A stretch of 64,000 bases of DNA from Proteiniclasticum aestuarii (GTDB taxonomy: Bacteria > Bacillota > Clostridia > Clostridiales > Clostridiaceae), in contig NZ_JAFNJU010000011.1 in NCBI RefSeq assembly GCF_017368455.1, positions 62,001 to 126,000 of the forward strand. Direction: 5' to 3'. Positions 27,132 through 36,481 of this stretch are shown piece by piece. The stretch's first letter is position 1, and every line of letters starts with the position of its first letter. Below the pieces are notes generated by a model that did not search any database, was not told the origin of the DNA, and was given only the letters and a program-made list of their open reading frames with translations. The translations under genes and the position numbers were made by a program.

Positions 27132-27146
27132 CTTTTGTATTATTTT

Positions 27147-29396
27147 TTATGAAGTTGCTCTTAGCATAGTGATGGCTTTTTCCTCATTCAGTGGCCTGCT
27201 GAAGTAATACCCTTGCATGATCTCACATCCGTTTCGCATGAGGTACTCCCGCTGAATCCCACTTTCTACACCCTCTGCTATGACCTGTAGACCCAGTTTA
27301 TGGGCCATGGAGATGATATCATTGGTGATCAGATTCTTCTCCGTTCCTTTGATGATCTTCATGATGAAATGTCGATCAATCTTCACGATATCGATATTGA
27401 GCTCTCCAATGCTTGCCAGCGAAGAGAATCCCGTGCCGAAATCGTCCATGGAGACTTCAATCCCCATATTTCTCAGCTTCTGAAGCACGTCATTGATCAT
27501 CGCGTAGTTTTCAAGCATGACACTCTCTGTAATCTCTAGCTCCAGATTCTTGGTTTCAATACCTGTACGCGCCACAATATCTGATACCGTATCCACAAAA
27601 TCATCCATGAGCAGCTGTATGCCTGATACATTCACCGCCATCCGTATGTCACGATACCCCATACTGACCAGCTTCCTTGTAAAGATGCAGGCCTTTTCAA
27701 GGATCATGGTGCCGAGTGGAAGAATCAGCTGCTTTTTCTCAGCAATATCTATGAATTCTACCGGTGAAACAAATCCCAGCTTTTTTGAATTCATACGTGC
27801 CAGAGCTTCAAATCCCACAATCTGATTGGTCTTTGCATTGATCTTGGGTTGGTACTCCAGATGAATGATATCATCATTCATGTTTTTATACGATCTGACC
27901 AGTTCCAGCTCAATGACCTCTTCACGATCTACCTTATTTCTCATTTCCGCATTGAAGATCATATGATCGCTTACACCATCCGCAAGATATGTGATGGTGA
28001 TGGAGGCGTCCTTCATGAGATCATCCACATTTCTATAGCGGTCACTGATTTCCACAATGCCGATTTCCGGTCTGATCTGCTTATTCTTTCTCAGATACTC
28101 AAATGGCTTCTCAAAGACCTGCGTAATGATTCTGCTGATCTTTTCAAGATCCTGCGCATCCTTATACCCTTCCACGTAGAAGAGGAACCTGTCTCCGGAA
28201 AACCGGAAGAGAATCCCCTTCTTTTCCAGAGCTTTCTCCAACCTCTGAGAAATCTCCTTTATAATCAGGTCTCCCACTTCAAAACCCAATGCGATATTGA
28301 TCGTTCGGAAGTTTCTCATATTAATGAGAAAAATCGCTTTGTTCGATATCTTCTTCTGTCCAATCTTTCCAGTCAGAAACTCCTTCATATATACGTCATT
28401 CGGCAGCTTGGTCAACGGATCAAAATATGCAAGCTTCATATGCTTATTCGTCTTATTGTAGGTGATCACAATGAGAATGCCCATCACCACGACAATACTA
28501 AGAAGCACCAGAAAGCCGCTGCCGATGATATGAAATGCAGCATCAAAAAATCCTGAAACATTTTGACCTACAGCAAGGGTACCTATTTTTACAGAATCCA
28601 CATAAACCGGTACATAGACCTGATAGGCATTCTGATTCATCACATCAGAAATCTTGTCCACTTCCTGGTTGAGATCCATGGCAAGTGTGATTTCCGGGTC
28701 TGTTATGATCTGTCCGATGAACTCCTGGTGGGTGGATTCAAGAATTTTATGATCCAGACCGATGAAATGAGAGAAATCCACCGTATAGCTCTTTCCGATA
28801 TCAGAAAGGAGCTGCTTCATTTCAAAGTCATTCAGAAAACCTTCTATGCTTTCAGCCGATACGCCAACCTGGAAAAAGCGACCATCACTTAATCTTGTAT
28901 AACTGTATTTGTATTTTCTGTCGCTTTCCGAGTCTTTCCTGACTTCTTCCACATGAAAGTCCGTTCCACTTCTCATGAAATCGAAGACCGGATGTCCTTC
29001 AGGTGCTTTCCATCCGATATACTCTTCCGAACTGGAAAATCGAATCACACCGTTTCGGTCATAAGAGTAGATCACATCCACATTGAGGTCTTCTGCCAAA
29101 GTAGTCATTAGTTCATTGCTATGCACTCCTGTTCTCTGGGAAAGTGCACTACTCGCTGTCTCGAGTCTTTCATCAATAAGACTGTAGAGAAGTTCCTTCG
29201 CTTTGGTGGACTTATTCAGATTCTGAGAATAGACTCTCGCAACATTGATGGCATCGGATTTTATATAGTCGTAATTATTCCTGATCCAACTGGTTATCGT
29301 ACCATAGATCAGATAGGAAAACGAAATTGTTATCAAAAGAAATGGGATAACAAAATATTTCAGATCCACGGATTTAGATTTCATACTTTTCTTCAC
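27147..29396 (-). CDS. Membrane Cache / degenerate GGDEF / EAL c-di-GMP phosphodiesterase
   Basis: 749 residues from the GTG at 29396, chosen because GGAG lies 7 bases upstream; TTG at 29408 and ATG at 29384 are alternatives. Helix about 12-35, Cache-like sensor to about 280, helix about 282-305, degenerate GGDEF ('FSGDRF') about 320-480 and EAL about 490-740. EAL motifs are intact: YQP, 'FEALAR', NVS, 'EITES', 'DDFGTGFSS', KID, AEGVE, QGYYFSRP. The sensor has 'EGHPVFDF' and 'DGRFFQVGVSA' like the three paralogues at 10.6, 15.6 and 19.5 kb. It stands alone with its own terminator, separated from the main c-di-GMP block by rluF, the peptidase and abgT. Confidence 0.92.
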   Translation of the reverse strand: MKKSMKSKSVDLKYFVIPFLLITISFSYLIYGTITSWIRNNYDYIKSDAINVARVYSQNLNKSTKAKELLYSLIDERLETASSALSQRTGVHSNELMTTLAEDLNVDVIYSYDRNGVIRFSSSEEYIGWKAPEGHPVFDFMRSGTDFHVEEVRKDSESDRKYKYSYTRLSDGRFFQVGVSAESIEGFLNDFEMKQLLSDIGKSYTVDFSHFIGLDHKILESTHQEFIGQIITDPEITLAMDLNQEVDKISDVMNQNAYQVYVPVYVDSVKIGTLAVGQNVSGFFDAAFHIIGSGFLVLLSIVVVMGILIVITYNKTNKHMKLAYFDPLTKLPNDVYMKEFLTGKIGQKKISNKAIFLINMRNFRTINIALGFEVGDLIIKEISQRLEKALEKKGILFRFSGDRFLFYVEGYKDAQDLEKISRIITQVFEKPFEYLRKNKQIRPEIGIVEISDRYRNVDDLMKDASITITYLADGVSDHMIFNAEMRNKVDREEVIELELVRSYKNMNDDIIHLEYQPKINAKTNQIVGFEALARMNSKKLGFVSPVEFIDIAEKKQLILPLGTMILEKACIFTRKLVSMGYRDIRMAVNVSGIQLLMDDFVDTVSDIVARTGIETKNLELEITESVMLENYAMINDVLQKLRNMGIEVSMDDFGTGFSSLASIGELNIDIVKIDRHFIMKIIKGTEKNLITNDIISMAHKLGLQVIAEGVESGIQREYLMRNGCEIMQGYYFSRPLNEEKAITMLRATS

Positions 29397-29840
29397 AACA
29401 AACTCCAAGGGCTTTATCCCAATTTACGTCGAGGTTTCGCCACGTAATTACTCATTCTAGATATCGGCTGAACTTCAAAAAAGTAAAGCATAAAAGGAAA
29501 AATGATTTATAACTTTTGCCTATCTGTTCTACTTCACTGGTTATCATTCTTGAACAGAAGACACCTATAATTTCTCTGAAATAACGGAGCGCTACAGAGT
29601 TAGTATATTGCTATCACTAGATTGCACAAGGTTTATTATACATCATTTACCACTTTAATAAACAAAAAGATTTCAGTCTCTGTCAGGGTTTTCCATAAAA
29701 CTGATGGGTGGCCTGTTTTTTCACATTGTGTTACCCTTATAAATAGATAGATCGTGTAAGCGAAGCTTACTTTCATTATGGAGATAACAGGAATTGTTAT
29801 GCTCAAATACCAAAATAATTTAAGAAAGAGGAGTGAATGT
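29397..29840. other. Divergent intergenic region, no gene
   Basis: About 440 AT-rich bases between divergent genes. It must contain promoters for the EAL gene (minus) and the PLP-GNAT gene (plus). I find no strong consensus pair, no riboswitch-like structure and no convincing open frame on either strand. Confidence 0.5.
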
Positions 29841-31184
29841 ATGAATATTTCTGGAAAAACCCCCCTCATGAGAGCAAAAAATCTGGAGAAGATTTTTGAC
29901 GTCGGAGAAATATATCTGAAGCTTGAAGGTGCAAATCCTTCTCACCACAAATATGATCGAATTGCCGAGGTAATGGTCAGGGACTGTACCATGAAAGGAT
30001 ACGATACTCTACTGACCGATGGTGCACTGGATTACATCAGTGCCGTTCTGTATTTCGCCGTGCGATACGAAATCAATGTAAGAATCGCCCGCTTCAGAGG
30101 AGAAAAATGGAAAGAGTCCACTTTCAGCGGAGAGGAATTCATCTCCTTCTCCAACCGACCTAGCGAGAAAGCACATCTCATCGACTCCTACTGCAGAGAC
30201 CATAAAATCTACAATGCCAGCAACGGCTACCACAACAAGAATCTCAGTGTCATCCCCCTTCAGAAGATCGGAGAGGAGATCGTGGACCGGCTGGGTGAAG
30301 AAATCACCACCGTGTTCACCCAGCTGAGCTACGGATATACGGTTTCCGCCCTGCACAACGGATTCATGGACAAATGGGTTTCAGGTGAACTTCAGATGAC
30401 GCCCAAGATCTATTCCTGCACCATCCCCAAAGGAAACTTCATCTTCGATGACTTCAGAAAAAGCTATGCCCTGGCGGATCTGGAGAACTACAAAGTCTCC
30501 GTCAACAAATATACCAGAGATCTTTTCACCGGCGACAGCTTCCTCCTGGAGGAAACCCTCCAGGCCATCTACGACACCCAGGGCAATCTCCTGTCCGTGG
30601 ATGAGGCGCTCCTCAAGGAAAGCGTCCAGCTGCTGAAGAAGCAGGAGAACATTCTGCTTTCCACAGAAGAAGGCTACCCTTTTGCCGGCTTCTACAAAAT
30701 GGTGAAGGACGGTAAGCTGGAAAAAGGAAAGCATGTCATTGTCTTAAACGATGGAAGAAGCGATCTGACTATGATCCGAATCGAAGATTTTGAGACCTAC
30801 AGCAGGGACACCCTGGGTTCCTATATCGAAGAATGGCTTCAAAGCTACAAAGATCCCATCGAAGAGACCCTGGATGCCCTGGACCATGGTGTGAAAGACG
30901 GGTATATTCTTCTGGCCCTAAGAAATAATGTTCCTCAGGGCATCTGCCTTGTGGTTCATACGGGCTTCGATAATTTCATCCCCACCTATCACCTGGCCTA
31001 TATCGCTACCAAAGAGGGTAACAAGGGAAGAGGCATCGCCACCACACTGATCTCAGAGATGCTGGAGCTCACCGGTGGAAACATGTCTCTGCATGTGGAC
31101 CTACCGAACAAGCGGGCCAGAAAGCTCTATGAGAAGCTTGGATTCAAAGCGAAATACTACCGCATGATCCACTCCCCCAATTAA
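29841..31184 (+). CDS. Fusion of a threonine-synthase-like PLP enzyme and a GNAT acetyltransferase
   Basis: 447 residues from the ATG at 29841 (AGGAG 6 bases upstream). Residues 1 to about 325 follow the fold-type II PLP pattern. 'KLEGANPSHHKYDR' near 27-40 aligns with the 'EGxNPTGSFKDR' motif of threonine synthases and places the PLP lysine at Lys37. Residues about 335-447 form a GNAT domain with the acetyl-CoA loop 'GNKGRGIATTLI' and a terminal 'NKRARKLYEKLGF'. Neither the amino-acid substrate nor the acetyl acceptor can be read from sequence. One chain could make and then acetylate an amino compound (inference). It is followed 31 bases later by a VanZ gene. Confidence 0.8.
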   Translation: MNISGKTPLMRAKNLEKIFDVGEIYLKLEGANPSHHKYDRIAEVMVRDCTMKGYDTLLTDGALDYISAVLYFAVRYEINVRIARFRGEKWKESTFSGEEFISFSNRPSEKAHLIDSYCRDHKIYNASNGYHNKNLSVIPLQKIGEEIVDRLGEEITTVFTQLSYGYTVSALHNGFMDKWVSGELQMTPKIYSCTIPKGNFIFDDFRKSYALADLENYKVSVNKYTRDLFTGDSFLLEETLQAIYDTQGNLLSVDEALLKESVQLLKKQENILLSTEEGYPFAGFYKMVKDGKLEKGKHVIVLNDGRSDLTMIRIEDFETYSRDTLGSYIEEWLQSYKDPIEETLDALDHGVKDGYILLALRNNVPQGICLVVHTGFDNFIPTYHLAYIATKEGNKGRGIATTLISEMLELTGGNMSLHVDLPNKRARKLYEKLGFKAKYYRMIHSPN

Positions 31185-31215
31185 GATCACAAAAAAAGAA
31201 AACCGGAGAACCGAT

Positions 31216-31689
31216 ATGAAGAAACACACAGACTATGTCAGATGGCTTCCCGCCATCCTCTGGATGGGCGTGATCTTCTTCCTGTCCCATCAGGGGGCTG
31301 GAAGTTCAAGCACCCTCAGTTCAGGAATCACGAAAACCATCCATGACCTCCTCACGACGCTTCTCCCCTGGCTGGAACTGGATCTGGATTTCTTCCACTT
31401 TCTGGTCAGAAAAGGCGCTCATTTCACTGCCTATCTGATCCTCGGCCTCCTGGTATCCTACGCCAGGAGGCCGGAAGGCCCGAAGGCTTACGGAAGCGTC
31501 TTTATACTCTGCGCGTTGTATGCCATGAGTGATGAATTCCATCAGTCCTTCATCCCGGGCAGAAGCGGTGAACTGAGAGACGTACTCCTCGACAGCGCCG
31601 GTGCCCTGACAGGCATTCTGCTGTTTCTGAGCCTGACATGTCGAAGAGTGCGCATAACAGTCAGAGAATCCAGCCGAAAATCCGCATAA
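31216..31689 (+). CDS. VanZ-family membrane protein
   Basis: 157 residues with four membrane helices. The VanZ core is visible: 'FLVRKGAHFTAYLILG' (about 62-77) and 'SDEFHQSFIPGRSGELRDVLLD' spanning about 103-124, with conserved Asp, Glu, His and Arg near the membrane face. VanZ proteins occur alone in many Bacillota. The namesake gives low-level teicoplanin resistance, but the biochemical function is unsettled. The ribosome site is weak, and it is probably cotranscribed with the PLP-GNAT gene. Confidence 0.88.
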   Translation: MKKHTDYVRWLPAILWMGVIFFLSHQGAGSSSTLSSGITKTIHDLLTTLLPWLELDLDFFHFLVRKGAHFTAYLILGLLVSYARRPEGPKAYGSVFILCALYAMSDEFHQSFIPGRSGELRDVLLDSAGALTGILLFLSLTCRRVRITVRESSRKSA

Positions 31690-31693
31690 AGTG

Positions 31694-31735
31694 AAGAAGG
31701 GCAGAAGAAACGATACGGTTTCTTCTGCCCTTCTT
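31694..31735. terminator. Bidirectional terminator
   Basis: An 18-bp stem, 31694-31711 with 31718-31735 (core AGGGCAGAAGAAAC), around a 6-base loop. It lies between the convergent VanZ and TVP38 genes and serves both strands. Confidence 0.78.
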
Positions 31736-31746
31736 TCTTTGAGTTT

Positions 31747-32475
31747 TCATAAGGAGTCCGGAGACTCTTCACTTTCCAGAACCTTTTCCTCGGCAGTATG
31801 ATAGCGGTACTTCTTCGACCAGGCGTAGATCATGTAATAGTAGGCCGCTTTCAGGGCCACCGCCAGAAGAGTTCCTGTCTTCTGCTCCATGAAATCCGAT
31901 GCCATGGCGATGAGCAGCACATTGATGCCCTGTCCGATGCCTACTGTGATGAAGGTGGTGGTCACATAATCCATGAGCGATACGGTACTGACGCCGAAGA
32001 TGAGATTACCCAGACTGAAGGGCATGAACGGAAGAGCGCGCACGAAAAGCGCATAACTGAAGCCATGGTCTCTGATGCGAAGAAGCATCTCCTCCAGAGG
32101 TACTTCTCTCTCTTTTCTTGTATAGATTCTCCTAATCCATTTCTCCACATTTCCTCTGTAGAGCTTTGCAAAGGCATAGGAAATCATCGCTGCCAGAAGA
32201 CCCGCCAGGGTGATGTATAAAATGCCGCTGACTTCAAAGAGAAGTCCCGCTGCGCCAGCCACCGGAGAGATCGGAACGAAAAAGACCAGAAGCACTGTGG
32301 CAATGATAATGAACGGAATCCTCACAGAGCTTTTCTCCGCCATCTCATGAAGAGTGCCAAGGATCCGGTCCACATTATAGATATCAAAATTCTGGACCAG
32401 ATAGAAGAAGAGGAAAATGAATCCCAAGAGTACCACACTTTTCAAGATCTTCTTCCATGCATTTCCTGTATCCAT
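31747..32475 (-). CDS. TVP38/TMEM64-family (VTT-domain) membrane protein
   Basis: 242 residues with about six membrane helices. The VTT core is seen as 'FFVPISPVAGAAGLLF' (about 65-80) and 'VRALPFMPFSLGNLIFGVS' (about 150-168), the paired re-entrant motifs shared with DedA proteins. Related DedA/VTT proteins move or scramble lipids; the exact role of bacterial TVP38 proteins is unclear. It is the last gene behind the GDPD and D-cysteine desulfhydrase genes, with gaps of 106 and 58 bases, so cotranscription is possible. Confidence 0.85.
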   Translation of the reverse strand: MDTGNAWKKILKSVVLLGFIFLFFYLVQNFDIYNVDRILGTLHEMAEKSSVRIPFIIIATVLLVFFVPISPVAGAAGLLFEVSGILYITLAGLLAAMISYAFAKLYRGNVEKWIRRIYTRKEREVPLEEMLLRIRDHGFSYALFVRALPFMPFSLGNLIFGVSTVSLMDYVTTTFITVGIGQGINVLLIAMASDFMEQKTGTLLAVALKAAYYYMIYAWSKKYRYHTAEEKVLESEESPDSL

Positions 32476-32581
32476 GATGATTCCTTCTTTCTTTATGAAT
32501 CAAGCCCTTCCAGAGAGCCTTCTTCTGCATTGTTTCTGTAATTCACTTATTTTAGCACAAAGCGGCAGAATGCACTACAAA

Positions 32582-33634
32582 TCATCTGAAGATTTCCCCC
32601 AGAATCTTCCTTTCGGCGAAGAGCGCAGTGGCACCCCCTGTATGCCAGAAAACAACTGTGCTGCCCTTCTCAATGACCCCTTTTCGGATATGGTCCAGCA
32701 TGCCGGAAAAGGCCTTGGCGGTATAGACCGGATCCAGGAAGATCCCTTCCATTTCCGCCAGAAGCCTGAGGGCTCTGGAGCCTTCTCTACTGGGCACTTC
32801 ATACCCTTCTCCGTAGTAGCCGCCGATCACCGCAAGATCCTCCTGAAGGACGCGTTCTGGACGATTCAGAAGAGCAAGCGCTCCATTGGCATGATGCACC
32901 ACTCTTTGCTCATAGCCTTCGCCGCCGATGCCGACACCGATGGAGCGGATCAGCGTTTCCGACTGAAGAAGCTTTTTCCCCGCCACAAGGCCAGCCAGCG
33001 TCCCCCCTGTCCCCGTAGCGTGATAAAGATACTGCGCTTTCTTCCCGATGCGCTGAAGATCTTCGGCAAGCTCCACATAGGCCTCCGAAAATCCCAGAGA
33101 ACCGATGGCATTGGCGCCGCCCATGGGGATTTCATAGCATGTCCTTCCTTCCGCCTTCAAGGTGTCCATACGCATCTTCACTTTCTCACGGATTCTCTCC
33201 TCCGCAACCATCATGTCGACACCATCGGAAGGCTCCAGATGGATTTCTGCGCCCATGATCCTGTCCAGCAGGAGATTCCCATAAGGGTTCTCCTGATCCG
33301 ACCCGATGAGATCTGTCAGATAAAGAACCGGATGAAGTCCCAGCCTTCTGCAGGCGGTCACCGTCTGCATGGCATGGTTCGACTGACTGGCCCCGTAGGT
33401 GAATATGGTATCCGCTCCTACTTGCAGTGCATGGGCCATGAGATACTCCAGTTTTCTGATTTTATTTCCTCCGAACTGGCTGATGCCCGTCAGATCATCT
33501 CTCTTGAGGTAGATTTCCACCCCCAGCCTCTCTGATAGCCTGTCCAGTCTCTGCAGCGGGGTGGGGAAGAACCCCAGCTTTACTTTCTTTATATTTCCAA
33601 TGATCGCTCTCGCTTCTTCGATCCGTTTATTCAT
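32582..33634 (-). CDS. dcyD: D-cysteine desulfhydrase / ACC-deaminase family PLP enzyme
   Basis: 350 residues, fold-type II PLP enzyme. 'KRDDLTG' and 'FGGNKIRKLEYL' place the PLP lysine at Lys58. 'GASQSNHAMQTVTACRRLGL' holds the SQSNH motif, and 'TGTGGTLAGL' binds phosphate. The pattern fits D-cysteine desulfhydrase, which splits D-cysteine into pyruvate, ammonia and sulfide. 1-aminocyclopropane-1-carboxylate deaminase and L-cysteate lyases share it, so specificity is a best guess. ATG with AAGGAG upstream. Confidence 0.85.
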   Translation of the reverse strand: MNKRIEEARAIIGNIKKVKLGFFPTPLQRLDRLSERLGVEIYLKRDDLTGISQFGGNKIRKLEYLMAHALQVGADTIFTYGASQSNHAMQTVTACRRLGLHPVLYLTDLIGSDQENPYGNLLLDRIMGAEIHLEPSDGVDMMVAEERIREKVKMRMDTLKAEGRTCYEIPMGGANAIGSLGFSEAYVELAEDLQRIGKKAQYLYHATGTGGTLAGLVAGKKLLQSETLIRSIGVGIGGEGYEQRVVHHANGALALLNRPERVLQEDLAVIGGYYGEGYEVPSREGSRALRLLAEMEGIFLDPVYTAKAFSGMLDHIRKGVIEKGSTVVFWHTGGATALFAERKILGEIFR

Positions 33635-33692
33635 ACCGATCTCCTTCCATTTTCATCCATTATCAGATCTGCCCCATTCAAGGCTTCACTCT

Positions 33693-35495
33693 TTACTGAG
33701 GGGTCTCCACTTCCGTCAGCTTTTCCTTCAGCGTCTCTGTTCCAAGCATTTCCGTGACCAGAGCCACATTGCTTGTAATGACCCCGTCGATGTCATACTG
33801 CAGAGCATTCTTCATGTCCTCTTCCGTTTTCACCACCCAGACGAAGATCCCCCGCTCCGCATCATGGGCGCGTTTCACCAGATTCTGACTCAGCATGTTC
33901 ATCTGCACCGTATAGAAATCCACATCCAGCTGATTCAGCCTGCCGAATGCGGCATAGAGGATCTGTCCCAGCCTGATGTCCTCATCCAGGGCTCTGATTT
34001 CCCGGAGAAAACTGTACTCAAAGGACTGGATGTAGGAAAACTCCTTCATGCCGTTTTCTTCCAGTTCCTCCAGTATTTTCACCGCCACTTCCCCTCTCTT
34101 CTCACTGACCTTCACATCCAGAAGCACTTCTCCTTGACCCTTTACAGCCTGAAGCGCTTCCTTGAGGGTTGGTATCTTCTCTCCGGTGAAATCTTCCTGA
34201 AATCTGCTGCCGATTTCCAGGTCCATGAGCCCATCATAAGTGAAGTCCGCCACGGATTCCGGCACACCAGCCATACGCAGAAGGGAGGTGTCATGATGCA
34301 GAACCAGCACACCATCTTTAGTCATCTGCACATCCATCTCAATGACAGCGGCGCCTAAATTCAGTGCCGACTCGATGGCACTCAGGGAATTCTCCGGTGC
34401 GTTCATGGCGTCGGCTCTATGGGCTGCCACCAGAATCTTTCTTCCTGCATAGAGAAAACCGTCATTGACGCTGTAGCTTAAGGTGAAGGAAATCAGAAGG
34501 CTTAGAAGAAACAGAAAAGTGAATGCGATTCTCTTGTTTTTGAGATTATGCCGAAGGGCCTCTTCCTTCCTCATGAGCCAGTGCCATTTCACGGTGGTGA
34601 TCTTATCCGACACATCCAGCCCCAGTTTCCTTTGCTCTCTGTAGTAGACTCTGGTCAGATAGAGAAGATTCACAGGCAGAAGAATCATGAGATAGATGAA
34701 GAGGCTGAGCCCTGTGAAGGTGATGTAATAATTCCTCACGATATAGTTCACAGGAAGGTTTAAAAGCTGCGGAATCCGGGCCATCAGGTAGAAGAAGAGA
34801 AAGAACAGGCCAAGAAGCACCGCGTTCACCAGGAGCAGTCTCAGAAGCAGTCTGCCTCTGATGCCCCTGGTCAGCATGGCGCTGCTTTTCAGCGAGGCTC
34901 GGATGGATCTGCGTTCAAAAAACACCTCATGGAAGGCGAACATCCAGCGGATGAGAAAATAGATCATGAGAACCAGCGCTGCCATGTACAGCACTGTACC
35001 GAACCGGAAAGAATCCAGATTCCTCACAAGGGCCGGTGGAACATCCAGAAATCTTCTCACGATGGGGTTAGCGGGAAACTCCAGCAGCGGAAAAATAAGA
35101 AACAGGAGCAGAAGAAGATACAGCGCTTCAAACCGGAACAACCTCGGAATGGCTCTTATGGCCGTCATAAACGCTTCTGTCACCAGGATGTCTTTCTGGA
35201 AGATCTTCTTCTGGGATAGAATCAGATAGGTGCCCATGAGGACAAAGAGAAAGAGGGTGCTGAGCAGCAGCAGACCCAAAGCGGAGCCCATCGCCCTTGG
35301 CTGTAGAAGAATCTTGAACACATCCAGATTCAGAAGAACGCCGCCCTCCACGGAGAGAAAAACACGATTGATCACATAGGAGAGAATCGGTATAAACAGG
35401 ATGCCGAAAAGAATCAGGTAGAGCAGGCCGAAATTCACATACAGTCTGTAATGCTTTCTCATATCCCTTATACTGTCCAATAGGTCTCTCAGCAT
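33693..35495 (-). CDS. Membrane glycerophosphodiester phosphodiesterase
   Basis: 600 residues. The N-terminal half (about 20-340) holds seven or so membrane helices of the GPDPase membrane domain type. The C-terminal part (about 350-595) is a GDPD TIM barrel with 'VAAHRADAMNAPENSL', 'VIEMDVQMTKDGVLVL' and 'HHDTSLLR', supplying the catalytic His pair and metal-binding Glu and Asp. It should hydrolyse glycerophosphodiesters, such as lipid head groups or teichoic-acid-derived products, at the outer membrane face. ATG with AGGGGAG upstream. First gene of a possible operon with dcyD and the TVP38 gene. Confidence 0.9.
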   Translation of the reverse strand: MLRDLLDSIRDMRKHYRLYVNFGLLYLILFGILFIPILSYVINRVFLSVEGGVLLNLDVFKILLQPRAMGSALGLLLLSTLFLFVLMGTYLILSQKKIFQKDILVTEAFMTAIRAIPRLFRFEALYLLLLLFLIFPLLEFPANPIVRRFLDVPPALVRNLDSFRFGTVLYMAALVLMIYFLIRWMFAFHEVFFERRSIRASLKSSAMLTRGIRGRLLLRLLLVNAVLLGLFFLFFYLMARIPQLLNLPVNYIVRNYYITFTGLSLFIYLMILLPVNLLYLTRVYYREQRKLGLDVSDKITTVKWHWLMRKEEALRHNLKNKRIAFTFLFLLSLLISFTLSYSVNDGFLYAGRKILVAAHRADAMNAPENSLSAIESALNLGAAVIEMDVQMTKDGVLVLHHDTSLLRMAGVPESVADFTYDGLMDLEIGSRFQEDFTGEKIPTLKEALQAVKGQGEVLLDVKVSEKRGEVAVKILEELEENGMKEFSYIQSFEYSFLREIRALDEDIRLGQILYAAFGRLNQLDVDFYTVQMNMLSQNLVKRAHDAERGIFVWVVKTEEDMKNALQYDIDGVITSNVALVTEMLGTETLKEKLTEVETPQ

Positions 35496-35595
35496 GGATC
35501 TACTCCCCTTTCTCTGACGGACGACTCTGCGTTTATTCTATGCTTCTACAATAATACAGAAATGGTCTTTCTGTATAGTGCCTTTTGCATAGGGA

Positions 35596-35630
35596 AAAGC
35601 CGCTGAAGCGTCCTGTCGGATTTCAGCGGC
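35596..35630 (-). terminator. Terminator of the UPF0316 gene
   Basis: GCCGCTGAA (35599-35607) pairs with TTCAGCGGC (35622-35630). On the minus strand TTTTCCC follows. Confidence 0.68.
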
Positions 35631-35641
35631 CATGATATATT

Positions 35642-36295
35642 CTAGTTCAGATTGTCTGGTTCGTCACTTTTTCTCAGTTCCTTCACTTCATGAAGGATCT
35701 TTTCCTTCTCTCTCTGCAGCCAGGAAGCGTCTTCTTCCTCCAGAATCGGATCGATCTTCTTCATCTGTCCCCGCAATCTGCTCTGCTTTTTCATCATCAT
35801 CTCCATGTATCCGCCTTTGAATCGGGTCGGTTCATAGGCGAGAACGAAGGCCGACGGCTCGAACTTCTCGATATAGGCAAAAAGCTCGTTTTCTCGAGTC
35901 CTCTTGGTCAGTATGTCCAACCTGTATCTTGGACTGTCCTTCCCTTCTCCTTTGAATACCGTGACCCCGAATCCGCCATCGCGCAGTGCCTTGATGAAGG
36001 ATTCATTGAGCTCCTTAATGTTCACAAGTATGGACGTATAGCCGATGGCGATCTTGTTTTCCACATGGATGCCCACGATGAGCCCTAAGGCGAATCCCAG
36101 TGCATAGACGACCATCTGGAGCACACTCTGTTCTCCGGAAAAGACGATGGCCAGTCCGAATACATAGATGATGCTTTCCAGAAATCCGAAGACCGCTGTA
36201 AGCAGGGTCAGTTTCTTCACCATGCTGATGGTTCGAAGTGCTAGCATGGGTACATAGGCAAGCTGCAAAACCAGCAGCAGAATAATATCTTTCAT
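35642..36295 (-). CDS. UPF0316 membrane protein (DUF5698-DUF2179)
   Basis: 217 residues. Three membrane helices in the first 80 residues, with the family opening 'RTISMVKKLTLLTAVFGFLES' (about 21-41). A DUF2179 domain follows at about 90-165 ('LRDGGFGVTVFKGEGKDSPR', 'ILTKRTRENEL'), then a charged coiled-coil tail from about 180. This is the YebE/UPF0316 type common in Bacillota. DUF2179 domains resemble small ligand-binding folds; function unknown. Monocistronic, with its own terminator. Confidence 0.88.
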   Translation of the reverse strand: MKDIILLLVLQLAYVPMLALRTISMVKKLTLLTAVFGFLESIIYVFGLAIVFSGEQSVLQMVVYALGFALGLIVGIHVENKIAIGYTSILVNIKELNESFIKALRDGGFGVTVFKGEGKDSPRYRLDILTKRTRENELFAYIEKFEPSAFVLAYEPTRFKGGYMEMMMKKQSRLRGQMKKIDPILEEEDASWLQREKEKILHEVKELRKSDEPDNLN

Positions 36296-36404
36296 GATTC
36301 ATCTCCTAATCTCTTTGTATAACACACTTTATCACGTTAAAATTCCAATTTCAAATAATACGATATTTAATCTCTCCATTTTTTAAGATCCTGCAGCCCA
36401 TGAA

Positions 36405-36452
36405 AGAAAAGAAAGATGCCTGTATACGGCTTCTCTAAACCATGTACAGGCA
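36405..36452 (-). terminator. Terminator of the MarR gene
   Basis: TGCCTGTA (36417-36424) pairs with TACAGGCA (36445-36452). A T-rich run TCTTTCTTTTCTTT follows on the minus strand. The stem lies about 30 bases after the stop. Confidence 0.68.
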
Positions 36453-36481
36453 CCTTTCCTCTGATGCTCTGAAACTACTGC

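Larger units (their letters stand above)
26680..27146. other. AT-rich intergenic region
   Basis: 467 bases. The left end holds the abgT promoter and the right half of the peptidase/transporter unit's control; the right end holds the terminator of the EAL gene beyond. Between 26760 and 27095 I see only low-GC sequence with no start codon backed by a ribosome site. Confidence 0.5.

Noticed and set aside
32417-33535. Long plus-strand open frame opposite dcyD
   Set aside because: It mirrors the strongly supported dcyD frame and has no recognisable domain or ribosome site.
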